Positions 43,713-52,391 are shown, numbered from the stretch's first letter. The stretch is 64,000 nt of DNA from Caulobacter sp. 32-67-35 (GCA_002280875.1 NCEV01000009.1:117224-181223); one strand, 5' to 3'. A program made the numbers and translations. The notes: a model not told the origin generated them from the letters alone.

Positions 43713-44165
43713 TTGTCTCGGCCCTGGCTGGCCGTGCTCATCACGGCCGCGCCGGCGATGGCTGAGCCGGACTGCGCCGGTCGCGCAAGCGCCACAAGGC
43801 TCACGGTGCAGGTTTCCCAGCTATCCTCGGCCGTCGGTAAGGTCGTGGTTACCCTCTATCCGTCCAACCCACGCCGCTTTCTGGCCCCGCGCGGCAAGCT
43901 GCTACGGCTGCGGGTCAAGGCCGTCACGCCAATGACGAGAGCCTGTTTCAATCTGCCGGGGCCGGACGTCTACGCCGTGGCGGTCTATCATGATGCAAAC
44001 GCCAATGAGGATTTCGACCGCAACCGCCTGGGCATGCCCACCGAGGGGTTCGGCTTCTCCAATGACGCTCCCACGCAGTTTGGCCTGCCCTCGTTTGAGT
44101 CCGCACGCTTTGTGGCCCAGCCCGGCGACAATACCCTGCGGGTTGGGATGCGCTATCAGCGCTGA
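43713..44165 (+). CDS. DUF2141 family periplasmic protein
   Basis: The mature protein is clear: a signal-like stretch LAVLITAAPAMAEPDCA followed by LTVQVSQLSSAVGKVVVTLY, AVAVYHDANANEDFDRNRLGMPTEGFGFSND and a C-terminal beta-strand, as in DUF2141 proteins of unknown function. The start is uncertain. TTG 43713 gives a plausible 150-aa precursor, but an ATG at 43691 opens a signal-like peptide (MEVRSALFVSALAG) in another frame. A one-base indel between them is possible. It is divergent from the HIT gene. Confidence 0.7.
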   Translation: MSRPWLAVLITAAPAMAEPDCAGRASATRLTVQVSQLSSAVGKVVVTLYPSNPRRFLAPRGKLLRLRVKAVTPMTRACFNLPGPDVYAVAVYHDANANEDFDRNRLGMPTEGFGFSNDAPTQFGLPSFESARFVAQPGDNTLRVGMRYQR

Positions 44166-44168
44166 ACC

Positions 44169-44187
44169 AGAGAGCGTTCCGCTCTCT
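44169..44187. terminator. Short hairpin between convergent genes
   Basis: AGAGAGCG (44169-44176) pairs with CGCTCTCT (44180-44187) around a 3-base loop, three bases past the DUF2141 stop and 24 bases from the metallophosphoesterase stop. There is no strong T-tract, so termination may be partial. Confidence 0.45.
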
Positions 44188-44210
44188 TCGGCGAAGCGGG
44201 CCTTGCAGGC

Positions 44211-45128
44211 CTAGGCCAGAACGTAGCGCCCCAGCTCCGCAGGCTGGCCCGTTTCCGGATCCAGGCCCCGTGCGACCACGCGGACAGAAACAGGAGCCGA
44301 CCCGGTGCGCGTGATTTCGATCGCGTGCCAGCGCGCCGCAGGATGGTTGCCCTTACCGAGCGCCGAGGCCGAGGGAACGCCCAGCACTGGGATCGCCAAG
44401 CCGCTTGGGCCAGGCAGGGCCGCAACGAGACTCTCGTGGGCATGGCCATGCAGCACCAGATCGGCGCTCTGGCGGGTCAGGATCGCGCGCAGGGCGTCCA
44501 GGTCCTCCAGGGACTTGCGCCTGGAGACGGCGCCCTGGAGCGGCGGATGATGGATCAGGACAACGCGAAAGAGGTCACGATGGGCCGGATCAGCGAGCAG
44601 GGCCTCCAGTCGGGCCAGTTGCGCGTCGCCCAGCCGGCCGGTGGCGAGGTGCGGCGCGGTGGGAATGGCGGAACACAGGTTGATGATCGCCACGCCGTCG
44701 CGGATCCGGAGCCTGGGAAAAGCGATGTCGTCGCCGTCGCCCAGCCAGGCGGACCACACCGCGAAGCGATCGGGAGTTCTGGCGCCCACGAGCGCGTCGT
44801 GGTTGCCGGGGCTGAGAGTGACGCTATCTGTAGCGCCAAGTCCGCTCAGCCACTGGCGTGCGGCCTCGATCTCGACAGCCGACGCGAAATTGGTCAGGTC
44901 GCCCGTGATGGCGATATGGTCGGGCGCATAGGCCTTGATATCGGCGATGAGGGCCGCCAGCACCCAGGGCTGATGTTCCTTTTGCTTGCGGCGCCACGCA
45001 ATGCGGCTCAGCAGGCGCTTGGAAACGATATCCCGCCAGCCAAAAGCGCCCGGGGGCGGCGGCAGATGCGGGTCGGAAAGGTGGGCAATGCGGAATATCG
45101 ACAAGTCAGAATCGCGCTTTTTCGCCAT
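44211..45128 (-). CDS. Calcineurin-like metallophosphoesterase
   Basis: The 305-aa protein carries the full metallophosphoesterase signature: AHLSDPHLP (DxH), AITGDLTNF (GDxxN variant), SPGNHDALV (GNHD), VVLIHHPPLQ and LHGHAHES (GHxH). No membrane segment or signal peptide is seen, so it should act in the cytoplasm. It is divergent from the CDP-alcohol transferase (54 bases) and sits inside the sphingolipid locus, where it could remove a phosphate from a head-group intermediate, act on a lipid phosphate, or be unrelated. ATG 45128 starts the conserved domain. Confidence 0.85.
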   Translation of the reverse strand: MAKKRDSDLSIFRIAHLSDPHLPPPPGAFGWRDIVSKRLLSRIAWRRKQKEHQPWVLAALIADIKAYAPDHIAITGDLTNFASAVEIEAARQWLSGLGATDSVTLSPGNHDALVGARTPDRFAVWSAWLGDGDDIAFPRLRIRDGVAIINLCSAIPTAPHLATGRLGDAQLARLEALLADPAHRDLFRVVLIHHPPLQGAVSRRKSLEDLDALRAILTRQSADLVLHGHAHESLVAALPGPSGLAIPVLGVPSASALGKGNHPAARWHAIEITRTGSAPVSVRVVARGLDPETGQPAELGRYVLA

Positions 45129-45182
45129 AAACGAGGCAAAGCTGCTTATCACTCGCCACGGGTTTCCAGGGGTTCTCGCACA

Positions 45183-46298
45183 TTGACCGGCGGAAGTAAT
45201 CAAGGCGCCTGCGCCAAGCCTGTGGCCGTAACAGTTGGCCAGGCCTCTACGCGCATCTGGGGTATGACCTCGGCTCAGCGGCTGTCGCGGATCTATGCGC
45301 GCGTGGGGCTGAGCGAAGTCACGCGCGAGACGGCGCCTGCCATCGGCGACGTGGTCGTCGTCGACGCCGGCTGGGTGTTCGATGAGGCGCTGATCCGCGC
45401 CCTGGCCGGGCGGCCCGGCGTGGCCCTGGTGGACGAGACCGGACGCATCGTGGCCGCTCACCTGCCGTCTAGCGCGGGCGAGGACCTTTCCGCCATCGCC
45501 GCTGACGTTCCGCGCCTGACGGCCATGGAGCTGGGCTCGGCCTATAACAGCGAACTGCGCAAGCGCGAGCCGCCGGTGCTGGAGCGCTTGACGCCGGAAA
45601 CGGTCGACGCGGTCGAGAAGCGATTGTTCAAGGGCTCCTACAAGGGCGTCACCGATCTTGTGACCAAGTATGTCTGGCCCGCGCCGGCCCGGGTTGTCAC
45701 CCGCTGGTGCGCCCTGGCCAAGCTGACGCCCAACATGGTGACCTTCGCCAGCTTCCTGATGGTGCTGGCCGCGTTCTGGCTGTTCTGGACGGGCCAATAT
45801 GGCTTGGGCCTGGTCTGCGCCTGGATCATGACCTTCCTCGACACCGTGGATGGCAAGCTGGCCCGGGTGACCCTGACCTCGTCCAAATGGGGCAATGTCT
45901 TCGACCACGGTATCGACCTGATCCATCCGCCCTTCTGGTGGTGGGCCTGGTTCGTCGGCCTGGGCGCGCTGGGCTTCGCCGTGCCGCATGGCGGACTGCT
46001 GCTGGCCATTGTGGTGGGCGGCTATGTGGCCCAGCGGGTGGAGGAGGGGATCTTTCTCTCCCTTTTCAAGGTCGAGATGCATGCCTGGCGGCCGTTCGAC
46101 AGTTTCTTCCGGCTGATCACCGCGCGCCGCAATCCCAACCTGCTGTTCTTGACCGCCTCGACCGCAGTTGGCCGTCCAGACGTGGGGTTTGTCCTTGTGG
46201 CGGCCTGGACCGCGATCTGCTTCGTCGTTCACGCCAGCCAGATCGTTCAGGGCCTGCTGACGCCCCGCGGCGGCGTCACGTCCTGGCTGTCGCGCTGA
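45183..46298 (+). CDS. cpgC: CDP-alcohol phosphatidyltransferase (CpgC-like)
   Basis: The 371-aa protein has an N-terminal region (about 1-150, GQASTRIWGMTSAQRLSRIY) of nucleotidyltransferase-like character, then a membrane CDP-alcohol transferase domain with the exact signature D-x2-D-G-x2-A-R-x8-G-x3-D-x3-D (FLDTVDGKLAR ... GNVFDHGID). In Caulobacter crescentus the equivalent gene is needed for ceramide phosphoglycerate. TTG 45183 (AGGGG upstream) keeps the conserved N-terminus; GTG 45222 and ATG 45264 are alternatives. Its stop shares a base with the next start (TGATG). Confidence 0.83.
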   Translation: MTGGSNQGACAKPVAVTVGQASTRIWGMTSAQRLSRIYARVGLSEVTRETAPAIGDVVVVDAGWVFDEALIRALAGRPGVALVDETGRIVAAHLPSSAGEDLSAIAADVPRLTAMELGSAYNSELRKREPPVLERLTPETVDAVEKRLFKGSYKGVTDLVTKYVWPAPARVVTRWCALAKLTPNMVTFASFLMVLAAFWLFWTGQYGLGLVCAWIMTFLDTVDGKLARVTLTSSKWGNVFDHGIDLIHPPFWWWAWFVGLGALGFAVPHGGLLLAIVVGGYVAQRVEEGIFLSLFKVEMHAWRPFDSFFRLITARRNPNLLFLTASTAVGRPDVGFVLVAAWTAICFVVHASQIVQGLLTPRGGVTSWLSR

Positions 46299-47215
46299 TG
46301 AAGGTCGGCGTCGTCCACAATCCGCGCAGCCACGCCAATATGGGGCGTAGCGCCGACTCGTGGGCGCCCGACGACGTGATGCTGGTGCGGCCGGCCACGC
46401 GCGAGGCGCTGGAGGTCGATCTGGTGGCCTTCGCCGCCCGGGGCGTGGAGTTGCTGGTCATCGACGGCGGCGACGGCACGATCCGCGATGTGCTGAGCCT
46501 GCTGCCGCGCGCCTTTGGCGATGCGCCGCCGCTGATCGCTCTGTTGCCGTCTGGCAAGACCAATGTCCTGGCGATCGACCTTGGCGTTCCGCCAGGCCGA
46601 ACCCTGCAGGAAGCTCTGATTGCGGCCCGCTCGCCCAGGGCCGTGGTCAAGCACCGGGCGCCGCTGGAGGTCGCCTGGGATGATGGCCGCCCGACGATGT
46701 GCGGCTTTGTATTCGGCCTGGGCGCCTTTGTGCGCGCCACCAACATGTCCAAGAGCGTCAATCGTATGGGCGCCTTCCATGGCCTGTCGGTGGCCCTGAC
46801 CGTGGCGGGGGCGGCGGCCGGGGCGCTGATGGGCGGCGCGCGCGACCACTGGCGGGCCGGCGTGCCTTTGAGCCTTTCCATCGATGATCAACCCACGCCG
46901 GATGCGCGCCGGTTCCTGCTGATGGCCACGACGCTGAAGCGCCTGCCGCTGGGGCTGAAGCCCTTCGGACCGCCGCGCGAGGGGTTGAAGATCCTCGACG
47001 TGGACGCGCCTCCCAAGCGACTGCTGGCGGCGCTGGCTGTTCTGTTGAGCGGCGGCGACGCTGGCTGGTTGCCCAGGCTCGGTTACAGACGAGGTGACGC
47101 ACGGATTCTGCGCGTCCAGACGGCCGAGGCCTTTGTGCTGGATGGCGAGGTGTATGACGCAGCGGGCGGTCTGACTGTTGCTCTGGGCTCGACCCTGAGG
47201 TTTCTGGCGTCATGA
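46298..47215 (+). CDS. cpgB: Lipid kinase, diacylglycerol-kinase fold (CpgB-like ceramide kinase)
   Basis: The 305-aa kinase opens KVGVVHNPRSHANMG and has the DAGK nucleotide motif LLVIDGGDGTIRDVLS at about residues 50-65. LLPSGKTNVLAIDL is the second substrate/ATP loop (usually GTxN). The C-terminal beta-sandwich contains VLDGEVYDA. The Caulobacter homologue phosphorylates ceramide to ceramide 1-phosphate. The gene is coupled on both sides: a one-base overlap with cpgC and ATGA with cpgA. Confidence 0.87.
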   Translation: MKVGVVHNPRSHANMGRSADSWAPDDVMLVRPATREALEVDLVAFAARGVELLVIDGGDGTIRDVLSLLPRAFGDAPPLIALLPSGKTNVLAIDLGVPPGRTLQEALIAARSPRAVVKHRAPLEVAWDDGRPTMCGFVFGLGAFVRATNMSKSVNRMGAFHGLSVALTVAGAAAGALMGGARDHWRAGVPLSLSIDDQPTPDARRFLLMATTLKRLPLGLKPFGPPREGLKILDVDAPPKRLLAALAVLLSGGDAGWLPRLGYRRGDARILRVQTAEAFVLDGEVYDAAGGLTVALGSTLRFLAS

Positions 47216-48141
47216 CCAGCCAGGTGCTGGCGATGGTCGAGGCAGAGTTGCGCGCCCCTGCGCCGCCGCACGCCGTGGCCTTCGCCAGACAGCTGGTCTC
47301 CGCCTTCGAAGACCCTGTGGCTGTTCTGTTCTACGGGTCCGTCCTGCGCACCGGCGACCTTGACGGGGTCATGGACTTCTATGTGCTCACTGGCCGGGCC
47401 CGCCGTGGCTGGCGAGGCGTCGTTGGCCGCAAGCTCTGGCCGGACGTCAGCTATCACGAGATCGAGCACGGCGGGCGAACCCTGCGCGCCAAGGTCGCTT
47501 CCATGACCCTGGCCCAGTTCACCTTGGCGGCGCGGGGGCGTGAGATCGACACCACGATCTGGACCCGTTTCGTCCAGCCGTCTGCTCTGGTGTGGTCCTC
47601 CAGCGCGGAGATTGAGCCCGTCGTCATCAACGCCGTCGCAGAGGCTGCCCATTCGGCTGCGCGCTTCGCGGCGGCGCTGGGACCCGCTGAAGGGCCATCA
47701 GAAGCCTACTGGTCGGCCCTGTTTCAGCAAACCTACAAGGCCGAGTTCCGCGTCGAGCGCAGCGGTCGCGAGCAATCGATCCTGGCCTTCGACGCTGCGC
47801 GCTATGATCGACTGCTGATCGCCTGTTGGCGCGAGCAGGGCCTTCTTGACATCCTGGCCCCTGGATCGGTTCAGCCCAATCTCACGGAAGAAGCGCGGGA
47901 TCGTTTCGGGCGCGCCTGGCGGGTGCGGCGGCGGCTGGGCAAATCCTTGAACGTCGCGCGGCTTATCAAGGCCGCCTTTACCTTCGAAGGTGCAGCGCGC
48001 TATGCCGCGTGGAAGATCGAGCGCCACACCGGCGTCGCGGTGCCCCTGACGCCTTGGCGCGAGAAACATCCGGTGCTGGCGGCCCCCGGGGTCTTGTGGA
48101 GACTATGGCGCGCCCAGAGAGCGCGAAGGGCCGAGACCTGA
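47212..48141 (+). CDS. cpgA: Nucleotidyltransferase-like protein (CpgA-like)
   Basis: The 309-aa protein has a minimal pol-beta-type nucleotidyltransferase signature, VLFYGSVLRTGDLDGVMDFYVL at residues about 38-59 (GS followed by DxD-like acids), reminiscent of Tam41-type phosphatidate cytidylyltransferases. The rest is helical and unassigned. In Caulobacter crescentus its homologue is required for anionic sphingolipids. A cytidylyltransferase acting on ceramide 1-phosphate, feeding the CDP-alcohol transferase, is a reasonable inference. Its stop codon is the loop of the terminator hairpin. Confidence 0.8.
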   Translation: MTSQVLAMVEAELRAPAPPHAVAFARQLVSAFEDPVAVLFYGSVLRTGDLDGVMDFYVLTGRARRGWRGVVGRKLWPDVSYHEIEHGGRTLRAKVASMTLAQFTLAARGREIDTTIWTRFVQPSALVWSSSAEIEPVVINAVAEAAHSAARFAAALGPAEGPSEAYWSALFQQTYKAEFRVERSGREQSILAFDAARYDRLLIACWREQGLLDILAPGSVQPNLTEEARDRFGRAWRVRRRLGKSLNVARLIKAAFTFEGAARYAAWKIERHTGVAVPLTPWREKHPVLAAPGVLWRLWRAQRARRAET

Positions 48142-48152
48142 GGTCTCGGCCC
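48128..48152. terminator. Terminator hairpin between cpgA and spt
   Basis: A perfect 11-base-pair stem (48128-48138 with 48142-48152, GGGCCGAGACC) has a TGA loop at 48139-48141. The loop is the cpgA stop codon itself. It lies 23 bases from the convergent spt stop and can serve both strands. T-tracts are weak. Confidence 0.65.
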
Positions 48153-48175
48153 TCTGGCGCGTCGTCCTGATTGCG

Positions 48176-49393
48176 TCAGGCCGAAACGCGCTGGCGCTGG
48201 TTGTCGATCAGGCCCAGGGCCTGGCCGAGCTGCGCGAAGACCGACAAGACCTTGTCGATCTGCTCGTCAGTATGGGCTGCGCTGACACTGGTCCGCAGCA
48301 GCGGTCGGCTATCCGGCGTGGCGGGCGGCAAGGCAAGGTTCAGATAGACCCCGTTCTGCAGCAGAGCATTCCACATGCCGATGGCGCTCTCCTGATCGGG
48401 CATGGTGACGGCAACGATCGGGCTGGCGGTGGGGCCGGTCTGGAAGCCCAGTTCGCTCAGGCCGTCATACAGGCGGCGGGCGTTGGCCATCAGGCGATGA
48501 CGCAGCTGCGGGCTTTCCTCCAGGCGCTTGAGGGCGACCAGGGTCGAGCTGACGACAGCCGGCGGCAGCGAGGCGGTGAACATGTAGGGGCGGCAGACCA
48601 CGCGCATGACGTCGAAGTCGTCCATATTGCTGACGCAGAAGCCGCCGATGGCGCCCAGGCTCTTGGAGAAGGTGCCGACCACGAAGTCGACGTCGTCCTC
48701 GACGCCTTCCTGCTCGGCCAGGCCGCGACCGTTCTCGCCCAGCACGCCCATCGAGTGGGCTTCGTCGACCAGCAGATAGCCGCCCAGCTCGCGCTTCACG
48801 GCGGCGATTTCCTTGAGCGGCGCGGTGTCGCCGATCATCGAATAGATGCCTTCGACCACGATCAGGCGCTCGCCGGGCATGTCCTTCATGCGCTTGAGGC
48901 GCTTGTAGAGGTCTTCGGGATCGTTGTGGCGGAAGCGGATAACCTCGGCGTGGCCCAGACGGGAGCCGTCATAGATGCTGGCGTGGCTGTCGGCGTCCAG
49001 GATCAGGTGGTCTCCGCGACCCACCAGGGTCGACAGGACGCCCAGATTGGCCTGATAGCCGGTGGTGAAGACCATGGCGTGCTTGCGGCGATAGAACTTG
49101 GCCAGGGCGTGTTCAAGCTCGACATGCGCCTCGAAACTGCCGTTCGCGATCCGCGAACCGGTCGTCCCGGTGCCTCGCTCCTGCACAGCCTTGACCGACG
49201 CGGCGATGCTCTCAGCGTCGAAGGTCAGGCCAAGATAGTTGTTGGTGCCGAGCAGGATCGTTGGGCGCCCGTCAATAACGCCCTCGGTCGGTGAAACCAC
49301 CGCGTCGAGTCGAACGTTGAAGGGATCGGCCCCGGCTTGCCGGATCGCCTGATAGGCGTCGCGGTAGGCTAGGTGTTTGTCGAACAGCCCCAT
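48176..49393 (-). CDS. spt: Serine palmitoyltransferase
   Basis: The 405-aa PLP enzyme is an alpha-oxoamine synthase. The Schiff-base lysine is at about residue 243 in VVGTFSKSLGAIGGF. Supporting motifs are FTTGYQANLGVLSTL, DADSHASIYDG, RHNDPEDLYKRL and LLVDEAHSMGVLG. It condenses serine with a long acyl donor to 3-oxosphinganine, the first step of sphingolipid synthesis. An acp gene starts three bases upstream, so the donor is probably acyl-ACP rather than acyl-CoA, as in related bacteria. Other family members (KBL, AONS) are less likely in this context. Confidence 0.95.
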   Translation of the reverse strand: MGLFDKHLAYRDAYQAIRQAGADPFNVRLDAVVSPTEGVIDGRPTILLGTNNYLGLTFDAESIAASVKAVQERGTGTTGSRIANGSFEAHVELEHALAKFYRRKHAMVFTTGYQANLGVLSTLVGRGDHLILDADSHASIYDGSRLGHAEVIRFRHNDPEDLYKRLKRMKDMPGERLIVVEGIYSMIGDTAPLKEIAAVKRELGGYLLVDEAHSMGVLGENGRGLAEQEGVEDDVDFVVGTFSKSLGAIGGFCVSNMDDFDVMRVVCRPYMFTASLPPAVVSSTLVALKRLEESPQLRHRLMANARRLYDGLSELGFQTGPTASPIVAVTMPDQESAIGMWNALLQNGVYLNLALPPATPDSRPLLRTSVSAAHTDEQIDKVLSVFAQLGQALGLIDNQRQRVSA

Positions 49394-49395
49394 AG

Positions 49396-49647
49396 TTATC
49401 CCTTGTTCCGAAGTTCTTTTATCAAATTGGACAAGTCGCCCGCCGTCTCGACCGAGGCCAGACGATCAAGCGGGATCGAGATGTCGAATGCGTCTTCCAG
49501 TTCCATGATGATGTTCATCAGGGCCAGGGAATCGACCTGCAGGTCTCGGCCGATGTGAGTCTCGTCCGAAACCTCCACGCTGCGCCCCAGCACTGAGGAC
49601 GCCGCAAGGCCAATTTCACGCAAGGTAAGATCTGTAACCGCTTTCAT
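49396..49647 (-). CDS. Dedicated acyl carrier protein for sphingolipid synthesis
   Basis: The 83-aa acidic four-helix protein has the phosphopantetheine serine at residue 40 in LQVDSLALMNIIMELEDAF (the DSL motif). It differs from housekeeping AcpP, which has DSLDTVEL. It lies two bases before spt and 85 bases after cerR. It would be charged by the acyl-ACP synthetase two genes upstream and would hand the chain to Spt. Confidence 0.93.
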   Translation of the reverse strand: MKAVTDLTLREIGLAASSVLGRSVEVSDETHIGRDLQVDSLALMNIIMELEDAFDISIPLDRLASVETAGDLSNLIKELRNKG

Positions 49648-49693
49648 GCCGACTCGCTGACGCCCCCGTGAGCGGGCCTAACTGACTCGAATT

Positions 49694-49723
49694 GTAACAG
49701 CCCTGTTGTCGGAATCCTGTCAA
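49694..49723 (-). promoter_or_regulatory. Promoter for acp-spt inside the sphingolipid operon
   Basis: On the minus strand, TTGACAG (49723-49717) is followed after 15 bases by GCTGTTAC (49701-49694), close to the Caulobacter housekeeping pattern TTGACGS-N10-14-GCTANAWC. It lies about 46 bases upstream of the acp start, in the only gap longer than 20 bases in this minus-strand gene series. Confidence 0.5.
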
Positions 49724-49732
49724 AATAGGCTG

Positions 49733-50683
49733 CTATAGTTCTCTCAACGCAACTAAAAACCCCTTGGCGCGATACCATTGCACGCTTTGGGCGAACCCTG
49801 ACTCTATCCCGTACCGTGGAGCGATAGCCCGCGGCAGCATCTCGCTGTCCGAAACGCTCCAATCCAGATGGAGCATTTCGCGCGCTTTTCCAGTCGTGAA
49901 AATGGAAATCTTCCCAATGGCGAGTGAGACGCCTTCGGACAATCGCGCCAAGGCTTTGATTAGCCAGGTTGGCACGCGCCCGATATGTGGCTTTTTGCCC
50001 ACTGCGCCAGCGGCGGCCGTCATCACTTCGGTCCAGCTGTAACCGTCGGTGCGGCTGTCCGACAGGGCGAAAAGGCCTGATCTGGGATCGCCGGCCAGTC
50101 CGGTGATTGCGGCGACCGCATCGTCAACGTGGATCATAGCGATCCTGGCCGCCGGATCGAGCACGGGCAGAAACGGCGCGCTCTGGGCAGCCTTGAACAG
50201 ACCCAGGGTCTCCATGTCGCCTGGGCCATAGATCGCGGGCGGCCGCACGATTGTCAGACGCTCTCCGAAGGCGTCACGGGCCGCATCCTCGCCGCCGCGC
50301 TTGCTGGCCGCATAGTCAGACAGACCCGGCTCCCGCGCCGCCAGGCTGGAAACCAGGATCAGCCGTCCGCCCGCTGCTTTGGCCGCGCTGGCGACGTCAC
50401 GGGCGCCGTGGACATTTGTACGGTCAAATTCCGCCCGCGAGCGCGCCTTGATCAGGCCCGCGACATGGATGATCACGGCGGCGCCGCTGCAAAGCCTCTC
50501 CAAGGCTGCGGGATCCGACAGCCCGCCGATCACGACCTGGGGCTCCAGCCCCGCCCAGTCCGGATCGATGATGTCGCGGCGAGCCAGGATGCGGACGGTC
50601 CAGCCGTCGGCAAACAGGGCGGTGACGAGTCGCCGGCCCAGAAAACCGGTGGCGCCGGTAACGGCGACGACACCCCGGCTCAT
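49733..50683 (-). CDS. cerR: 3-oxo-sphingolipid (ceramide) reductase, NAD-dependent epimerase fold
   Basis: The 316-aa extended short-chain dehydrogenase has the cofactor loop VAVTGATGFLGRRL at residues 6-19, SSLAA with the catalytic YAASK (LSDYAASKRGGED), and IVRPPAIYGPGD. In Caulobacter the homologue CerR reduces the 3-oxo group after N-acylation, giving ceramide. That order is reversed compared with eukaryotes. ATG 50683 is close behind the acyl-ACP synthetase stop (two-base gap). The longer frame to 50980 overlaps that gene and is rejected. Confidence 0.9.
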   Translation of the reverse strand: MSRGVVAVTGATGFLGRRLVTALFADGWTVRILARRDIIDPDWAGLEPQVVIGGLSDPAALERLCSGAAVIIHVAGLIKARSRAEFDRTNVHGARDVASAAKAAGGRLILVSSLAAREPGLSDYAASKRGGEDAARDAFGERLTIVRPPAIYGPGDMETLGLFKAAQSAPFLPVLDPAARIAMIHVDDAVAAITGLAGDPRSGLFALSDSRTDGYSWTEVMTAAAGAVGKKPHIGRVPTWLIKALARLSEGVSLAIGKISIFTTGKAREMLHLDWSVSDSEMLPRAIAPRYGIESGFAQSVQWYRAKGFLVALREL

Positions 50684-50685
50684 GC

Positions 50686-52386
50686 TCAGGCGCGCTCGGT
50701 ATAGGCGCCGGCCAGGAAAGCGGCCTTGGCCTTGGAGCGGCTCAGCTTGCCTGAGGAGGTCTGGGGCAGGGCGTGGGCGCCGACGAGGTGCACCTGCACC
50801 TCGACGCTGTGGCGCAGCCTCAGCACGGTGGCGACGTTCTCGGCGAGGGCCTTGCGGGTCTCGGGATCGCCGCCGCGCGCCTGGACCAGCACGACCACCA
50901 CCTCTTCGCCCGCGCCGGGCGTCGAGAAGGCGGCGACGTCGCCGCTGCGCAAGGACTCGATCTCGGCCTCGGCGGTCCATTCCAGGTCCTGCGGCCAGAT
51001 GTTGCGGCCGTTGAGGATGATCAGGTCCTTGCCACGCCCGGTGATGACGATCTCGCCGTCGATCAGATAGCCAAGGTCACCGGTGTCCAGCCAGCCGTCG
51101 GCCGACAGCACGCGGGCGGTCTCTTCGGGCTGCTCGAAATATTCCCGCATCAGGCTTGGGCCGCGCGCATAGATCCTGCCAACGCCGCGCTCGGGCAGAA
51201 CCGCGCCGTCATCTCCGCGCACTTCCAGTTCGTGGTGCGGGAGGACAGGGCCATTGCGGGCGAAGTCGCGCGCGCGGTCGGTGTCGGTGGTGATCACCGC
51301 CAGGCCCTGTTCCAGCTGTTCGACGTCCAGGGTCTCGACCTTCAAGCCCTCGCCCAGCGGTGACATCGACAAGGCCAGGGTGGCCTCGGCCATGCCATAG
51401 CTGGCGACAAAGGCGCTGTCGGAGAAGCCTACGGTCTTGAAGCGTTCTGCGAAGGCCCGCAGGGGGCCGGTTCGGATCATGTCGCCGCCCAGGCCGGCGC
51501 TGCGCCAGCCCGAAAGGTCCAGATGCTCGATCGAGGCGGCCTCGGCCCGGCGGGCGCACAGCTCATAGCCGAAGGTCGGGCTATAGCTGATCGTGCCGCC
51601 ATTCTTCGTCATCAGGTCCAGCCACATCAGCGGCCGGCGCACGAAGGCCCCGGTGGGCAGCAGGTCGACCGTCATCTGGCTGGTCATGGGGCTGAGCAGG
51701 AAGCCGATCAGGCCCATGTCGTGATAGAGCGGCAGCCACGAGATCGCGCGGTCTTCAGGCCGCACTTGCAGGCCATCGCGGGTGATCGCCTGGGCATTGG
51801 CCATCAAGGCGCGATGCGTGACCACGACGCCGGTCGGAAAGCGCGTGCTGCCCGACGAGAACTGCAGATAGCACGTCCGGTCAGGCTCGATGACAGGCAA
51901 CGGCGCGCCGTCGGCGGCCGGCAGGTCGGCCAGGGTTCCGGCGAAGCTCAGGGGTTGCCTGGCGACGACCTCGGGCAGCCACGCCGCCATTGAGGCCGGG
52001 CCGATCAGCACCGAAGCCTTGGCCGAGGCCAGCATCCGGGCGATCTGCTCGATATAGGCCTCGCGCCCCCCCAGGGGCGCGGGTAGCGGCAGGGGCGCGG
52101 GTGGCAGGCCGGCATACTGGCAGGCGAAGAAGGCGCGGACGAAGTCGGCGTCGGTCTCGGCGATCAGGCCCACGCTGTCGCCGGGCTTGGCGCCGGCTGC
52201 CAGCAGGCGCTGAGCCAGCTCGACCGCCTGCTGGCGGAGCCTGGCATAGGGCAGGGCCTCGACCAGTTCGCCGCGCAGGGAAAACAGGTTCACGCCCGTC
52301 TCGCCGGTGGCAGCGAAGTCGAGCGCGGCGGTCAGGGTGGGGAAATCGGCGAAACGAACCGTTCGCGCGGCGCCAGTCGGAGTCAT
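50686..52386 (-). CDS. Fatty acyl-AMP ligase / acyl-ACP synthetase
   Basis: The 566-aa adenylating enzyme has the ATP loop YLQFSSGSTRFPTGVVVTH, SWLPLYHDMGLIGFLLSPM, VASYGMAEATLALS and WLDTGDLGYLIDGEIVITGRGKDLII. These are features of the FAAL branch, which activates fatty acids as acyl-AMP and loads ACP instead of CoA. It would charge the neighbouring acp for Spt. Three tandem ATG codons overlap the flippase stop (TGATGATGATG). I chose the third (52386), which sits about eight bases from the AGG site; 52392 is possible. Confidence 0.9.
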   Translation of the reverse strand: MTPTGAARTVRFADFPTLTAALDFAATGETGVNLFSLRGELVEALPYARLRQQAVELAQRLLAAGAKPGDSVGLIAETDADFVRAFFACQYAGLPPAPLPLPAPLGGREAYIEQIARMLASAKASVLIGPASMAAWLPEVVARQPLSFAGTLADLPAADGAPLPVIEPDRTCYLQFSSGSTRFPTGVVVTHRALMANAQAITRDGLQVRPEDRAISWLPLYHDMGLIGFLLSPMTSQMTVDLLPTGAFVRRPLMWLDLMTKNGGTISYSPTFGYELCARRAEAASIEHLDLSGWRSAGLGGDMIRTGPLRAFAERFKTVGFSDSAFVASYGMAEATLALSMSPLGEGLKVETLDVEQLEQGLAVITTDTDRARDFARNGPVLPHHELEVRGDDGAVLPERGVGRIYARGPSLMREYFEQPEETARVLSADGWLDTGDLGYLIDGEIVITGRGKDLIILNGRNIWPQDLEWTAEAEIESLRSGDVAAFSTPGAGEEVVVVLVQARGGDPETRKALAENVATVLRLRHSVEVQVHLVGAHALPQTSSGKLSRSKAKAAFLAGAYTERA

Positions 52387-52391
52387 CATCA

